DNA from: Cryptomeria japonica | Lineage: Eukaryota > Streptophyta > Pinopsida > Cupressales > Cupressaceae | Direction of reading: 5' to 3' | Assembly: GCF_030272615.1 (NCBI RefSeq) | Contig: NC_081415.1 | Location: 631,137,240 to 631,201,239, forward strand | DNA length: 64,000 nt | Shown: piece after piece, positions 1 to 11,292 of the stretch | How the letters are laid out: every line of letters starts with the position of its first letter | Numbering within the stretch: the first letter of the stretch is position 1 | Position numbers and translations under genes: made by a program | Notes under the pieces: model-generated | What the model was told of the DNA's origin: nothing | What the model saw: the letters and a program-made list of their open reading frames with translations, nothing else | Database searches by the model: none

Positions 1-49
1 TTCTGTGTAGTTTAAAAAAAGAAATGGACAAATGAAGAAGTTGGTGGCT

Positions 50-515
50 AGACAACAGAAAGGGTTTTGTTGAAAGGCAATGGGTGGGTTGCATAAGGAA
101 TACTTTGAGTTAATGACTTTCTATTGGAAGAGATTGTAAATAATGGCTAATCATGTGATGGACTACTGAAAATTTGAACCAAATCATTTTTTTGTTTTGT
201 CACTTGGGATGGGATTTAATTTAAAATGGGGCAATGAATTGTAGGTTGAAAAAATGGAGAGTTTTAAAAGTAGGCAAAGGAGAAAATGAAGAATTTATAT
301 TCAGTCAATAGGTCAATGGAACATTCTATTTAATTTTTTTGTGAAGTTGTTGAGCAAGGGTTTTAAAGTAAAATTGGAGAAATGAAATGCAAGTTGGAAA
401 AGATAGAGGGTTTTGAAATAAGGTGGGGAAAGTAAAGAATTGATATTCATGTGACGGGTCATGAAATAGTCAACCAATTCTATTTTGTTTATAAATTTCT
501 CAGTTGGGAAGGGTT
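50..515. repeat. Diverged tandem repeat, about three units of ~150 bp
   Basis: Three successive stretches share the same order of short blocks: a 'ttgggatggg / gagcaaggg / ttgggaaggg' block near 204, 346 and 501, each preceded by a T-rich stretch and followed by an A- and G-rich stretch with 'ggag', 'gaaatga' and 'ttgatattc'-like words. Spacing is about 146-151 bp. The units are strongly diverged, so this was seen by eye only. No coding potential was recognised. Confidence 0.35.
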
Positions 516-1549
516 TAAAATTTAAACAGGTTAAATTAAATTCTTGTTGCAAAAAACAATGTCTTATTCTTGTTGCAAAAAAATAATGTCTTTTTAAACC
601 AACAATTTGTTATACATAAAAAATATAATCAAATAAGAGTTAATTAAAATGGAAACGTAGCTACATAAACTATCAAATTTCTTTAAGAGATATGAGGTTT
701 GAAAATATGCTTCATTTTTTAATAAGTAGTTTAGGGCATATGGTAACCTTAAATATAAACATGTGACATTACACATGGTGTGTAGTATCAAAAGTTGCAA
801 GCTGCAAAAACATATTGTACTTTTGTTCCCACAATTGAAAGTGTATCCAATCCTAGTGTTTTGTAACTATGTATATTGAGGCTTGCATTTCAAATAGCAA
901 CATTTAACCATAATTGTTGTTAATGGTTAATTTGACAATACATCTGAATAGTAAACTATACAAAAGACTATATGTATTGGGTACCCTTAGAAGCGACCAT
1001 CACAAGTGCAAGTTAGAAAAAAGGGCATGTTTTGGAACCTGCAATTTTTCATATGCAAACACAATATAGTGAAAAGTCATTATTTTAAATGCATATATAG
1101 ATAAGTATAGTTATACATTGATGATGTTGCACATACCTCAAAGAAAATTGGAGGTTTCAAAACATAGTATGTTTCTTAACATGTACGTTATGGTATAGCG
1201 GTTTAACCTTCCCAATGTGTGCTTCACATTACACATGTTGCATCGTTTAAGAAATTGTGGGTGTCAACAGGTATTGCATTTTTTAAGCTACATTTCACTA
1301 TCTAACAAATCTTTGTGGTTGGTAGATTTGTATATATAGGTGTGCATTTTTAATAGTAAGAACACCATTGTTGCTTTTAATGGGTAAATTGAATATACTT
1401 TTGCAACGTATATTTTTTGCAATAGTTTTCCCACAACCCATAGATGTGGTTGGGCATTTTTTTATGGTTCAAGTTTGGCCTCTCTTTGATTCTATCATGA
1501 TTTTCTTATCCTAATATCTAAAATGGCGTAGATCATGATTTTCTCTCTA
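516..1549. other. AT-rich stretch, nothing recognised
   Basis: Low-complexity AT-rich DNA with only short open frames that resemble no family I know. No repeat partner was noticed elsewhere in the window. Confidence 0.5.
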
Positions 1550-2384
1550 AAGAGGAAAGCTAAGCAAATAACATTTCTATTTGAAGGTGGACTGCTGGAA
1601 ATTGTGAAAGAATACAAATATCCTAGCATTGAATTTCAAAGTAAACTTAGTTGGTAAACTTGTAGAGCGAAAAAGATATAGGGGGGATGGAAAGCGTCAT
1701 ATTTACTTCAGAATAGGTGTAGAAAAGATGAGTTGTGGGATTGGAAAACCAAGATAACTCTTTTCGGTTTGTTGGTCACACCAGTGGTTTTATATGGATG
1801 TGAGGTTTGGGGGGGTAGCATGTCAAATTGTGGGTGGAGACGGTTAGAAAGAATTCAAAAGCACTTGATCACAAGCAATGTCAAAGTCAAAGTTAAAACT
1901 TCAGTGCCTTATGATATCCTTTTAGTTGAAGCAGGTACTTTTCTGTTGGAGGCATCAGCTATAATTCGGTTAATAAGTTATCTAAAGAAGGTTGAAAACA
2001 TGAGTAACCAAAGGTGGCTCAAGATTGTGATGGAAGGTGGTCTTACTGTAGGAAGAAAACTTGGATGAAACAAAACAAAAAATGGTTGAACAAATGGAAC
2101 ATCCAGCTACACGAATGTCCTAATACTAATGGGGAAATAAAGAAGTTTGTCATTGAAAAGTTTCAAACTACCATGTGGACTAATCACATTAGTCATAAAA
2201 AGGCGTATTACATCAAAGAGTTTAACCCAACCGGAGAACATGATGAGAAAGCATATTTAGGGACAACTATTAAAACGAAGGCAAAGTTGTTACTTGCTCA
2301 ACTAAGGACTGATTCACATCATCTCGAATGACTAAGGACTAATTCACATCATCTTAGATGTGAAACAGGTAGGTGGCAAAAACC
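1550..2384 (+). pseudogene. LINE ORF2 fragment (end of reverse transcriptase, broken)
   Basis: Remnant of a plant non-LTR retrotransposon. Near 1600 the translation reads EYKYPSIEF, the decayed form of the 'EYKYLGI.F' block that follows the RT palm in plant LINEs. At 1733-2068 comes LFGLLVTPVVLYGCEVWG, the thumb/connection signature of these proteins. The frame shifts near 2040 into 2014-2331 (KKTWMKQNKKWLNKW..., then KAYYIKEFNP and LLLAQLRTDSHHLE). A 30-bp direct duplication at 2301-2360 adds a stop. The upstream part with endonuclease and the RT catalytic YxDD is absent. The LTR at 2385 interrupts it and the reading resumes at 3553. Identification as a LINE is firm; the clade (RTE-like) is a recollection of similar plant proteins. 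Confidence 0.8.
2301..2360 (+). repeat. 30-bp tandem duplication inside the LINE fragment
   Basis: The 30 bases at 2301-2330 (actaaggactgattcacatc...) are repeated at 2331-2360 with a few changes. In translation LRT.SHHL occurs twice, and the first copy runs into TGA. This is a local duplication after insertion of the LINE. Confidence 0.8.
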
Positions 2385-3552
2385 TGTAATGTCCTCTAAT
2401 AAATAAGTTGTAAAAAGTAAATTCGAAACAATATTAATTATTTTGTATTAATATTTCATTCATAGATTAATATAAATAATTAATATTATTAAAGCATTGT
2501 TGAATAAAGTGGAATAAACACCGTAATTATTTAACTAATAGTTTTCAACTATTATTTAAATAATAAAGTAGTTTCCTATTGCATTCGACGTTTATGCCTA
2601 GAGAAATATTTGGAAGATTTTTGGTAGTTTCTGAAGAATTTGTCCAGGACAAGAGACAAAAAAAGAAATGATTCTTTTCATCAGAATTTGAAGTCTGGCC
2701 TATTGAAATTGTTGAAAAAAATTAAAAAGGAGACCATTGACAAAGATAATTATCTGTGCCGCCTTTGACAGTTGATACAAATATTTTTTGTGTGCCCGAT
2801 AGCTATTGTGAGAAGCGGCAGTCTCTTAATTAATGTTTGTGAAGAATGGCACGATTATTCTGGAAGAAGCAGTGATCAATTGATTGACATAATAATATGT
2901 GGAATGGCCTATAAAAGGTGTGAAGCAGTAGACGGAAGAGAAAACGTGTGAGCAGCGTAATTGATCTTTGTGACATGAAAAGCCGCCTAAGCTCTTTCCT
3001 CTAAGATAATTGAATCAGCCTGCTACTGCCACACGACAATCTCCTATCTCCTTGTGAAGCTTTTATTTCGTGAAATTCCGAAGCTTTAATTTCGTCTATT
3101 ATTCAGTCGGAGTCATTACAGGGGATACGTGTTTGTTTGCGGTTTGTTATCGAAGGATCGAAATAGCAACTACGGGCTCGAATCTTTCCCTGCGGAGATC
3201 ACCAGAGCATTCAACAATTAATCTAAGGATTTCTAAAAGTTACAGGTGCACAATAAAAAGAAATTATCTTACCAGTTTCTTGATGGAATATTTAATAAAC
3301 TGTTATCGACTTCCTTGAATAATGATTGTTCAAGTTTCTGTTGGCAAATGCTATGTCTATCAGTAATTATGAAAATAGAATTAGAGTCACTGTGCATTGA
3401 ACAAATAGGGAAGACTCCAAAGAAAAATATTGTATGATTATGTTCCTTTGTATTCCAATAATCCACCATCAGCTGTGTTGTACAAATAAATTTATGTTAT
3501 ATCCTGGGTTATACAACTATCTGCAATCAAATCCTAGTTAAGGAAGTTTACA
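2385..3552 (+). repeat. Solo LTR (~1.17 kb) inserted in the LINE
   Basis: It starts TGTAATGTCC and ends GTTTACA, an imperfect terminal inversion typical of LTRs, and it interrupts the LINE frame exactly between ...RWQKP and PKDVWEERTC. The five bases before it are AAACC; AGACC lies at the right edge (3552-3556), one mismatch, compatible with an old target duplication. The exact last base (3551 or 3552) is therefore uncertain. No gag or pol lies inside. A TATA box at 2910 suggests plus orientation. A solo LTR formed by recombination is the simplest reading. Confidence 0.65.
2910..2917 (+). promoter_or_regulatory. TATA box of the solo LTR
   Basis: TATAAAAG in the middle of the LTR, where a U3/R boundary is expected, followed by a less AT-rich transcribed-like stretch. 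It supports plus orientation of this LTR. Confidence 0.5.
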
Positions 3553-3790
3553 GACCCAAAGATGTCTGGGAGGAGAGAACTTGCTTGTTCTGCAAGGCGG
3601 GTGCTATAGAGACTGAATGCCACTTTCTCATTGAGTGCACTACTTATAACGATATATGTGCTCAATATGAGTTTATCTTGAAAGTTGACAACATGTATCA
3701 TTTATTTGATGAGGACAATATCAATCAAACTGCTAGCTATCTGGTCAAGATTCATTCATTCATTCATTAGTTGGCATATCTACTTCTTTG
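3553..3790 (+). pseudogene. LINE ORF2 C-terminal zinc-binding tail
   Basis: Continuation of the LINE beyond the solo LTR. The translation contains CLFCKAGAIETECHFLIEC followed by TTYNDIC, the Cys/His tail (C-x2-C ... H-x4-C pattern) found at the end of plant LINE ORF2 proteins. The frame stays open to about 3770 and then becomes AT-rich. Together with 1550-2384 it is one insertion split by an LTR. It lacks a 5' half and cannot encode an active protein. Confidence 0.8.
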
Positions 3791-4015
3791 GCCGACCTTT
3801 TCATTAGCTGTCAATTTTTGTTATATTTTATCAATGGTTTTTCTATCGTGTTTGAAAAATGTTTTCCATTTCCCTATTTTTTTGTGGAATATTTGATTAG
3901 TTAGTAGGGTTTCATTCTTGCGGTTACGTGAGAAATTTGTTGGTGGGCCCGTATATGCATAGGAGGGTCAACCTATTTTATTGTGTCATTTGTTTTATTT
4001 CATATGACGAGTTTT

Positions 4016-4960
4016 CTTTTATGGAGACTGGGGCTATCGCCTAAGAGAGGGTGGTGCACAAAGCCACCAATGGCCCCTACCACCCCATCTCCTCCTTCAC
4101 TCATTGCTCACTATTGTTAGGGGCGATGGCCCTTTTTTCTGACTAACTGAGCCACAATCACATGGGGTGACCAAACCCTAGCCCCTAAGTGGTGAAGAAG
4201 AGTGGGCCCTTTTTTTACCACTTTTGGGCTCCATATAGGCAATTTTTTCAAATTGCCATAACTTGGGCATATGATATTAATTTTTGGCAAATGAGATAGC
4301 TTCAAAAAGGTGGTTTTGTGCACTATCTGGTGCATATATTTATTTTTAGTTTTTGTTGTTGATACATTTAGTAGCATGTCAAAGTTAGAAGTGTGTTTTG
4401 GGCTCCTGAGCTCATAACTTTTGCCCAATATTTCTATTTCTCGCAATTCTTGCAGTGTTGGAAAAATCTTTTAGAGCACTTTTTGTCTATCCATGCACTT
4501 TTTCCAAATTTTTCCCCATGTACAATGTATTCAAGATTTTGTGTTTTGACACTCTGGTTGATTATTTTCTTTTGGCACTTGGAAGCATTTTGTTTATGTG
4601 GGATAGCTTCTTTTTGGCTACATCATACATATATATAGCATTCTTCCTCCTTGTGGATCATTTGAGCATCTTTTGTAGACCCATTAAGATCTTATTTGTG
4701 TATTTTGAGGAATTTTGCGCAAATGTTGTACCATATTATTGTACTTGTATTTCATTATAAAGTGTCATGAGGGGTTGCTTAGTGCCTTCATTGTTTGCTA
4801 ACCACAACTTTGTCAAGTGTGTGTCCCTCCACGAAAACAATAAGATCTTTAGGATTCTTGCCTCATTCGTGTATGTAGTCTTGATCGACACCCTTTTTAT
4901 AGTTGCAGGTACTCTATTTTGGTTACTTCAAATGTTGTATCTTCTCCTTCATACATTTCT
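4016..4960 (+). repeat. Old copy of the leader of a short LTR element (related to B)
   Basis: Read on the plus strand this stretch parallels the minus strand of 52.8-53.2 kb: 'gccataacttgggcata' here matches 'ccatatcttgggcata' there, and the stretch around 4480-4600 ('catgcac...ttttgacactctggt', 'cttggaagcattttgtttatgtgggatag') follows the same order as B around 53,000-52,830. The two long open frames here (4393-4638, 4455-4760) are chance frames in T-rich DNA. Homology was judged by eye and is weak in places; LTRs were not located. Confidence 0.45.
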
Positions 4961-4971
4961 CGGTGACACAC

Positions 4972-5976
4972 TGTAAGGTGGTGGAATAGGGTTCACTAGT
5001 TTTTGCATGCAAACTAAGAATCTTAGGCCTATTTCACTCTTACATTAGAAGGAAGATGATCCATTGGGCTCAAGATGATTCAAGCACAAAGTGGATGCAA
5101 TGGTCATTTACTGTTGAGTTGAAACTAACAATGTAAATTAAAGAAATGTGAATTAGGTTGAAGAATTGACCATTTTCTATGTGTAACAGATTGGAATGAG
5201 ATGATAACCCAATTTCAGAAAAGTATGTGGAAGTATAGATTGAAACTAAGTTGTTGCATTCCAAATTTCAAGCAAAAGTACAAGGACTTAGTTGCTCAAC
5301 TCACCCTGCCCCGAGACTTAGTTGCACAAGGCGCCCTACTCTTGTTAGTTTCAACTCCAATGAATTGCAAATTATAGATCTCTATCTAATGATTTTGTAC
5401 CTCTTTTTTTAGCTTTGCCACATGTTCTTACACATAGAAAAGAGAGGAAATTGTTGGGGAGAAAGGGGTTTGCCTAAGTCAAACCCTAGTTTTGGAATTA
5501 ACCTTGAAATAGAATTGAAATGAACTGAAGGAAAGTGTGTGGCTAGATAGCAGAGGCTAGATCTGAAAAATGAAGTCTCTTATACCTTGATGATGCAAAT
5601 ACTTCTTTGAAGATGATCACGAAAGTTGATGCAATAACATGACTCTACACAAAAGACCTAAGAGGACTTCACAAAAGACATGCTTGCATGAAGGTCGCCA
5701 CAATGAAGAATATGGTGGGATGAAATGCTTTGAATGTTGAATACTTTAATGTTTGAATTCTTTATACTTTGTATATTCATGTTCTAACAAAATGAGGGAG
5801 GATGCATTGCTTATATACCTCTCCTAAGTATTTCAGGGTGCAAAACACAAAGCAAGCTGACATAGGAAATGATTTCCCGCTCATCGAGTCTAAGCATTAT
5901 ATGATTTAAATATGGGGTGCAACGAAGGGGAGCAGGGCACCCTAGGCACCATAATCCCTCCAAAGCAGACTTCACA
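4972..5976 (-). repeat. ~1-kb LTR, left copy, of a decayed Tat-like element
   Basis: It matches 11569-12545 in the same orientation over its whole length (roughly 85-90% by eye, with small indels). On the minus strand it begins near TGTGAAGTCTGC and ends CCTTACA. Immediately inside it (plus 5977-5986) lies a purine run on the minus strand, AAGAGGAAGG, fitting a polypurine tract next to a 3' LTR. The five bases flanking the pair (CACAC on the left, TTGGG on the right) do not match, so either a boundary is slightly off or the two LTRs do not come from one intact insertion. Confidence 0.6.
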
Positions 5977-7949
5977 CCTTCCTCTTATTGCTAGGAAGAG
6001 GGATTATTGAACAAAAATAATTTCATTGACCAAAAGAAAGGAAGGAGAACAATAATTCACACCTTCCTCCTATTGCTAGGTAGAGGGATTCTTGATGAAA
6101 GATGACACACTTTTTACCCCAAGTAAGGGATTTGTTTAAAGTAGGCATGCATCATTACGTGAGGAAGAAGTTGTATCCATGGATAGACACCTCTTGCATA
6201 AGAGAGAATCCTTGACCAAACAAATAATTCCACACAAGAAATGATATTGTATCATAATAAAATACTACTCAAGCAAGGAAAAATGGATCCTTAGAAAGGA
6301 TAAGAGTTAGAAGATAGAATCCTTGCCCCCTAAGCATAGGGACAAAGAGACTAGAATTGCATACATTCACTAAGGTTAAATCATTCATAAGAAGAGGCAT
6401 TGATGCAAACAAAGAACAAGTCCAACCAAGGGACATATATGTACTCAGATGGAGGACCACTCTATGTAAGAAAGGACCTCAAGTTATGAAAAATACCACT
6501 CAAAGGAAGAGAAAATATTGGGAAATGAGAGAGAATGGAAAGGAAGGAAGACTATTATGGTGTTGTCCAAATATGACTAGGATTGAAGTTGCATCACCAT
6601 CCATGACAAATAGCTCCCAAATAAAGGTAAACTATCAATGCCATAAGGTGAGGAGCAACATAATAAGGTGAGAAGAGTGCTAAGGCACTTTTGGTATACC
6701 AAGAAAATGTATAAGATCAATTGTAAGAGTAGTACGAGCTTGATCATATTGGTCTTGAACAAATTCTTTAAAAGCTTTATAATCTCTAAGAGAATGAGAA
6801 TAACTATGATGAAAGAGACAATACACATCAGCACCTTTGTTCTTGAAATTATTATTATACTAAATATGAAAGGAAAAACCACATTATTATCATATTTCAA
6901 TCTCCAAAACATTCTTGGAGCTAGTTTGTCCTAATTATCAATATTTATAGGACAAGAGACAATAGTAGAAGATGAAGGATTGTTTTCTTGTGTTACAAGG
7001 ATTGGTAAGGGAGGAGGAGGATTGTTTGAGGAAGAAGCATGTTTAGATTGACAATAGTATCTATATCTTGCAAAGTACTCCTTAAGCATTTGAACTTTAA
7101 GGAAATCATCCATACGTGAGTGATGGGGATGTCCTAGACCTTTTGTACTAGCTTGTGAGGGGGGGTTTATAGGGACTTTTATTCCTTGTTCATGTTTTCC
7201 AAGTCCTTGTCCAATATAACCTTTTTTTGAGATTATATCATAACCAACCCTATAAGAATGTTTCAATTGTGAAGAAGAAGGGCTATTATAATGAACTTCT
7301 TTAAAAATTGTAGTGTAAGGACACGTAGAAGGGCCAAAGGGATGATTAGATGATGAATTATAATCCTTTGTAAGGATATTCTCCTTTCTATCATAATTAT
7401 GCATGTCCTCTTTGGTTGGTTAGGAAGGAGGTTCCTTATCATCTAAGGCTTCATCTTTACTTAATGTTATGTGAGGAGATAGATCATGCATAAAGTGCAT
7501 AACATCATATTATTTTAGAATATTTTGATGGTGAAGATAAGAATAAGGAGGATCTACAAGGATTGATATACCAACATTTGAACCTTCCCCCCTTGCACTA
7601 GAGTATGTAAATGAAAAGAAGACGATGTCATTTTTCTCTTCAATGCTTTCTCTCCATTGGAGAGATCATTGCTAAGAGTATTGATTATTTCTTCATTCTC
7701 ATGAGATACCCTAAGAGAGGTAAAAGTGTTAGCCTTTTCCATGTTATCTCTAGGATTATCATTTTCTACAAAAGTTTTAATGTCCTCTACATATTTTATT
7801 CATTTCCTTAAGAATATCATCATAAAAAAACATTCAACATGGACAAAAGATTTGAGAAATGATTACAAGTAGGAAATATCTTTGAAATTCTAATGATACC
7901 ATATGCAAGAGTACTATGGATGAAAAGAAGCAATGTGAATTGAAAGAAA
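5977..7949 (-). mobile_element. Internal remnant of the decayed Tat-like element
   Basis: The stretch between the left LTR and the 3.4-kb solo LTR. It contains a short direct duplication near 5991 and 6056 (tcacaccttcctc..attgctagg) and a minus-strand G-patch fragment (separate entry). No RT or integrase was recognised, so most of gag-pol is missing or decayed beyond recognition. Confidence 0.45.
6931..7404 (-). pseudogene. G-patch-like fragment of a gypsy polyprotein
   Basis: A 157-codon minus-strand frame with GYDIISKKGYIGQGLGKHEQG followed by KVPI: the glycine-rich G-patch motif that many plant Ty3/gypsy polyproteins of the Tat lineage carry between protease and reverse transcriptase. The same position in T1 and T2 holds a poorer version (GLLIMQRMGYDGQSALG). 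The rest of the frame is rich in Ser, Pro and Asn, as expected for the linker. The start codon is not meaningful. It lies between two LTR copies on the same strand, so it is most simply part of that old element, not a host RNA-binding G-patch protein. Confidence 0.65.
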
Positions 7950-8853
7950 TGTCACAACCCTCCTTTATCACCTTTGGATTTAAAATACAAACTCTATTAT
8001 ATTTTGTTGATAAACTATTTAAATGATTGAATGAATATTTAAAAAGGATAAAATAATAAAACTCTCTCACACACACATCGAAAATATACATTTTTCTTAT
8101 TTATTTATTTAGTTTTCCACATCCAATTATGGCACATGTTGTAGGAAGAATAAGAAGCTTCTCGAGGATTCTCCACCACCTTGCATGTAACTCCTCCCAC
8201 TAAGTCTAATCAATTTGCATGAAGTCCAAAATTGGGAAAGAATCTCTTTTTTTAATTCAATTTTCAAGATAGTGGAGTGGAGGGAATTTTCTTATAAAAT
8301 TATATGCAAGTTTCAAAGAAGGGAGTTGATTATGTTTTTGAAGGAAATTCTCCCAAGTTTTTCTTTGGTAGTCTCATTTTATTGCAGGATCTTTTTAAGT
8401 TGTGGTTGGAAGATCTCTCTCTAGTTGCAAGGAAGGATCAATGATAGCTAGAGGATTCAATATCAAACTTCAACAAACCAGGTTCTCTCTCTTTTTTTTC
8501 ATATGAAGTTTATATTATCAAAAAAAAATAGCTTCTAGATCTTCTTTCAAAAGTTTATTAGAGTGTAAATCTCTTCTTCTATGCACGAATAATTATTGAT
8601 AAGTCTCTTCCACATAAAACATGTAAAAGATAGTTCTATTATTTATTTTATTTTCCTTAAGAAATATGCTCATAATCTTGCCTTCTATTTTTCCAAGATT
8701 TAAGATTTATGCAAAAAAATAAAATAAAAATCATATTCCCTTTATTCTTTAAAAATCTCTTTTTCTAAAATAAAACTCTTCCCTGTGTGATTGAATCTTA
8801 CTTCTTCCCTCTAATTCATTTCTCTGGAAATCTGAATCTCGTTCTTAAAATAA

Positions 8854-9330
8854 ATTTCTCTGTGAAAGTTAGTTGAAATGAAAGGAATAGTTTTCGCTAT
8901 GAGTAAATCCTCTGTGATATTCTCATTGACTTCCATTATCTGGTTATATAATTTCTCTGTGAAAGTTAGTTGAAATGAAAGGAATAGTTTTTGCTGTGAG
9001 TAATCCTCTGTGATATTCTCATTGACTTCCATTATCTGATTATACAATTTCTCTATGAAAGTTAGTTGAAATGAAAGGAATAGTTTTCGATGTGAGTAAT
9101 CCCCTGTGATATTCTCATTTGATTCCTCTATCTGGTTATATGTATTTTCTCTATAAAAATTAGTGGAAATGGAGGGATAGATTCCGTTGGGAATAATTCT
9201 TTGTGTTGTTTTTCATTTGGTTCCATCATTATTTCTGTGTCTGGAAATCCACTCCTCTCTGGATAATAGTTGAAAACTGAGGAATAAATCCCTCTAAATA
9301 AACTCTCTGTGTTTTTTTCCTGTAAATTAA
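8854..9330 (+). repeat. Tandem array, 96-97-bp unit, about 3 good and 2 decayed copies
   Basis: Unit starts with 'atttctctgtgaaagttagt' recur at 8854, 8951, 9047 and (decayed) 9144, a period of 96-97 bp; a further weak copy follows near 9253. The first three are nearly identical. The array lies inside the 3.4-kb solo LTR and makes the open frame at 8811-9047 an artefact of the repeat. Confidence 0.85.
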
Positions 9331-9520
9331 TCCTTATTGTTTACATTAATATTTTATCCTTATTGTTAAATTCTATCCTCTGTGTGCTTAATTAAATTAA
9401 ACTAGAAACTATATATATTATTTATGAAATTTTATGCAAGTAATGCCCATATTGTTGGGTGCATGGTATCCGGGGTATGGGGTGTCGGGCACGCAGGCGG
9501 AGTTATTACTCCGCAAGGGG

Positions 9521-9595
9521 AGTGGTACCATAACGGTACCCTCCACTAGCTTGCGGTCACTGTTGCGGCAGTGGTCGTAGGGTAGTGGAGGGGAC
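9521..9595. repeat. GC-rich nested hairpin
   Basis: CCCTCCACTA at 9539-9548 pairs with TAGTGGAGGG at 9583-9592. Inside the loop CACTG pairs with CAGTG, and just upstream GGTACC occurs twice around 'ataac'. The segment is markedly GC-rich against AT-rich surroundings. It could fold in RNA or DNA; function unknown. Confidence 0.6.
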
Positions 9596-11139
9596 CGTGG
9601 GTCCCCCTCCCACTTGTTCCTTTATTAATGCCAATGCAACTTTGACTAATGGTTTCGTTAGACTTTTTTTTTTATGTATAAAGTTTTGAATAATTAAATT
9701 CTTTTTTATATGTATAGTTTTAGTTTATTAAAGTTTTGAACTTAGATAAATTTTTATTTAGATTTTAGTTTTAGCAAATTATAAATCTTAATTTATTTAT
9801 ATCAAATTTTGTAATTAGATCTTTTTGAGCCACTTAGCAATTAATCCCCATTAAATGATTTGAAGCTAAATTTTATTTTGAGATTAGTAGTTTTTTTAAG
9901 CGATATTCTCGCATGTAACTTACATTGCCTGAGCCTCATGCAAATTGCTTCACATTGATTACATTTATTGGCGTTTCCATCTCCATGCAAGTTTCACGTT
10001 TGATTATTGTTATGCTAGTTTCCTAATTGTTATTATTATGCAAAGTTACACTTCAAATTCAAATAATAAATAATGTTAGTTATGGTTTCTATTCCATGTC
10101 ATTCATCAAGTAGTCATTTCAATTAATTGAGCTTTGCAATATCTAAATATTTGCGTTCAATTCATAATTATTTTCCAAGCATGATGTTTTAAGTTAGAAA
10201 AAAAATTAAACAAAGGAAGTTGGAAAACTAAAACTTAGCAGCATTCAGTATATACAGTGCCTCTAGGTCACGCTTACGGGTAATGTCGTCGTGTTGAACT
10301 ACTGCACTTAACGCCTAATAAAGCTACATCAACGACGTCTGTGGCATCGTCCCTATAAATCGTCGGGGAGTAATAAGGGACACTTGGAAGTTAAAATCCA
10401 AGGGGCGGGTAATCCCCCTTGGATCGACAATTTAATAAGATAATCCTTAAATGATTTTTCATCCGTTGAGTTAAACCATAGTAAACCCTTGTTAGGATTG
10501 GTTGAATGAAATGTTTTTTATGAAATTGATTTATCTTGAAGAAATATTGGTGATTGGCAATTTGGTCAAGGGTGATGCTCATGATAGGTGTTAGGATGTA
10601 GTTGTTAGGCCACAAACAATAGGCCATCTTGAGCCTTGTTTAAGCGCTACCATCGTGGGTAGCAACCGTAGAGAAACTGTCTGGGACATTGACCCTAGAA
10701 AGGGTTGCATACCCACAAATCAGTTTACATCAAACCATAGAATAGAAAATAGAACTACATACTTTACGCCTTGATCCCGTGCCAAAGCGAGTATGTAGGC
10801 AGTCTTGGGACAAAGTTGTCCCTTGTACTCAGGCATTCGTGGGTGGGGTCTAGGCTTGGTATAGAAAGGTTGAGTAAGAATCCTATTTTGAAAGATAAGA
10901 TAATTAAATTGGAAAAAGTAATTCAATGCATACTTGGAAGGAATCTCGTATGGATTCGCTTGACTTCCCGAGGCTTTAAGCCAAATTTCGAGGTGGAATT
11001 CAAGCTTGTATTATGTTATTAATTACTCCTAAGGACGGCGACCTCGATGCACTTCTGCTAAAAGAGTGTAGTACTTAGTGAGTGACTCAGGACCCGAATG
11101 GTCTCGATGAGTCTAAGTCTCTGGCCAGAGCACCTCCTA

Positions 11140-11292
11140 TCCCGATTGGATAGATGCCTACCCCGTATGGGTAGATGCCTATCCCGTATTGGATAGATGA
11201 AATATTATGTCCCGTATGGACAAATGCCTAACCCGTATGGTTAGATGCTCATCCCGGATGGATGAATGCCTAATCCAAATGGATGGATGCCT
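11140..11292 (+). repeat. 18-19-bp minisatellite (cccgtatgg.tagatgccta)
   Basis: About eight imperfect units of 'cccgtatggatagatgccta' type run through this stretch; many units carry their own short complement (tatcc ... ggata). It lies near the right end of the 3.4-kb solo LTR. Confidence 0.8.

Noticed and set aside
4393-4760. Phe/Leu-rich membrane protein
   Set aside because: T-rich repeat DNA gives hydrophobic frames; overlapping frames and similarity to the B leader argue against coding.
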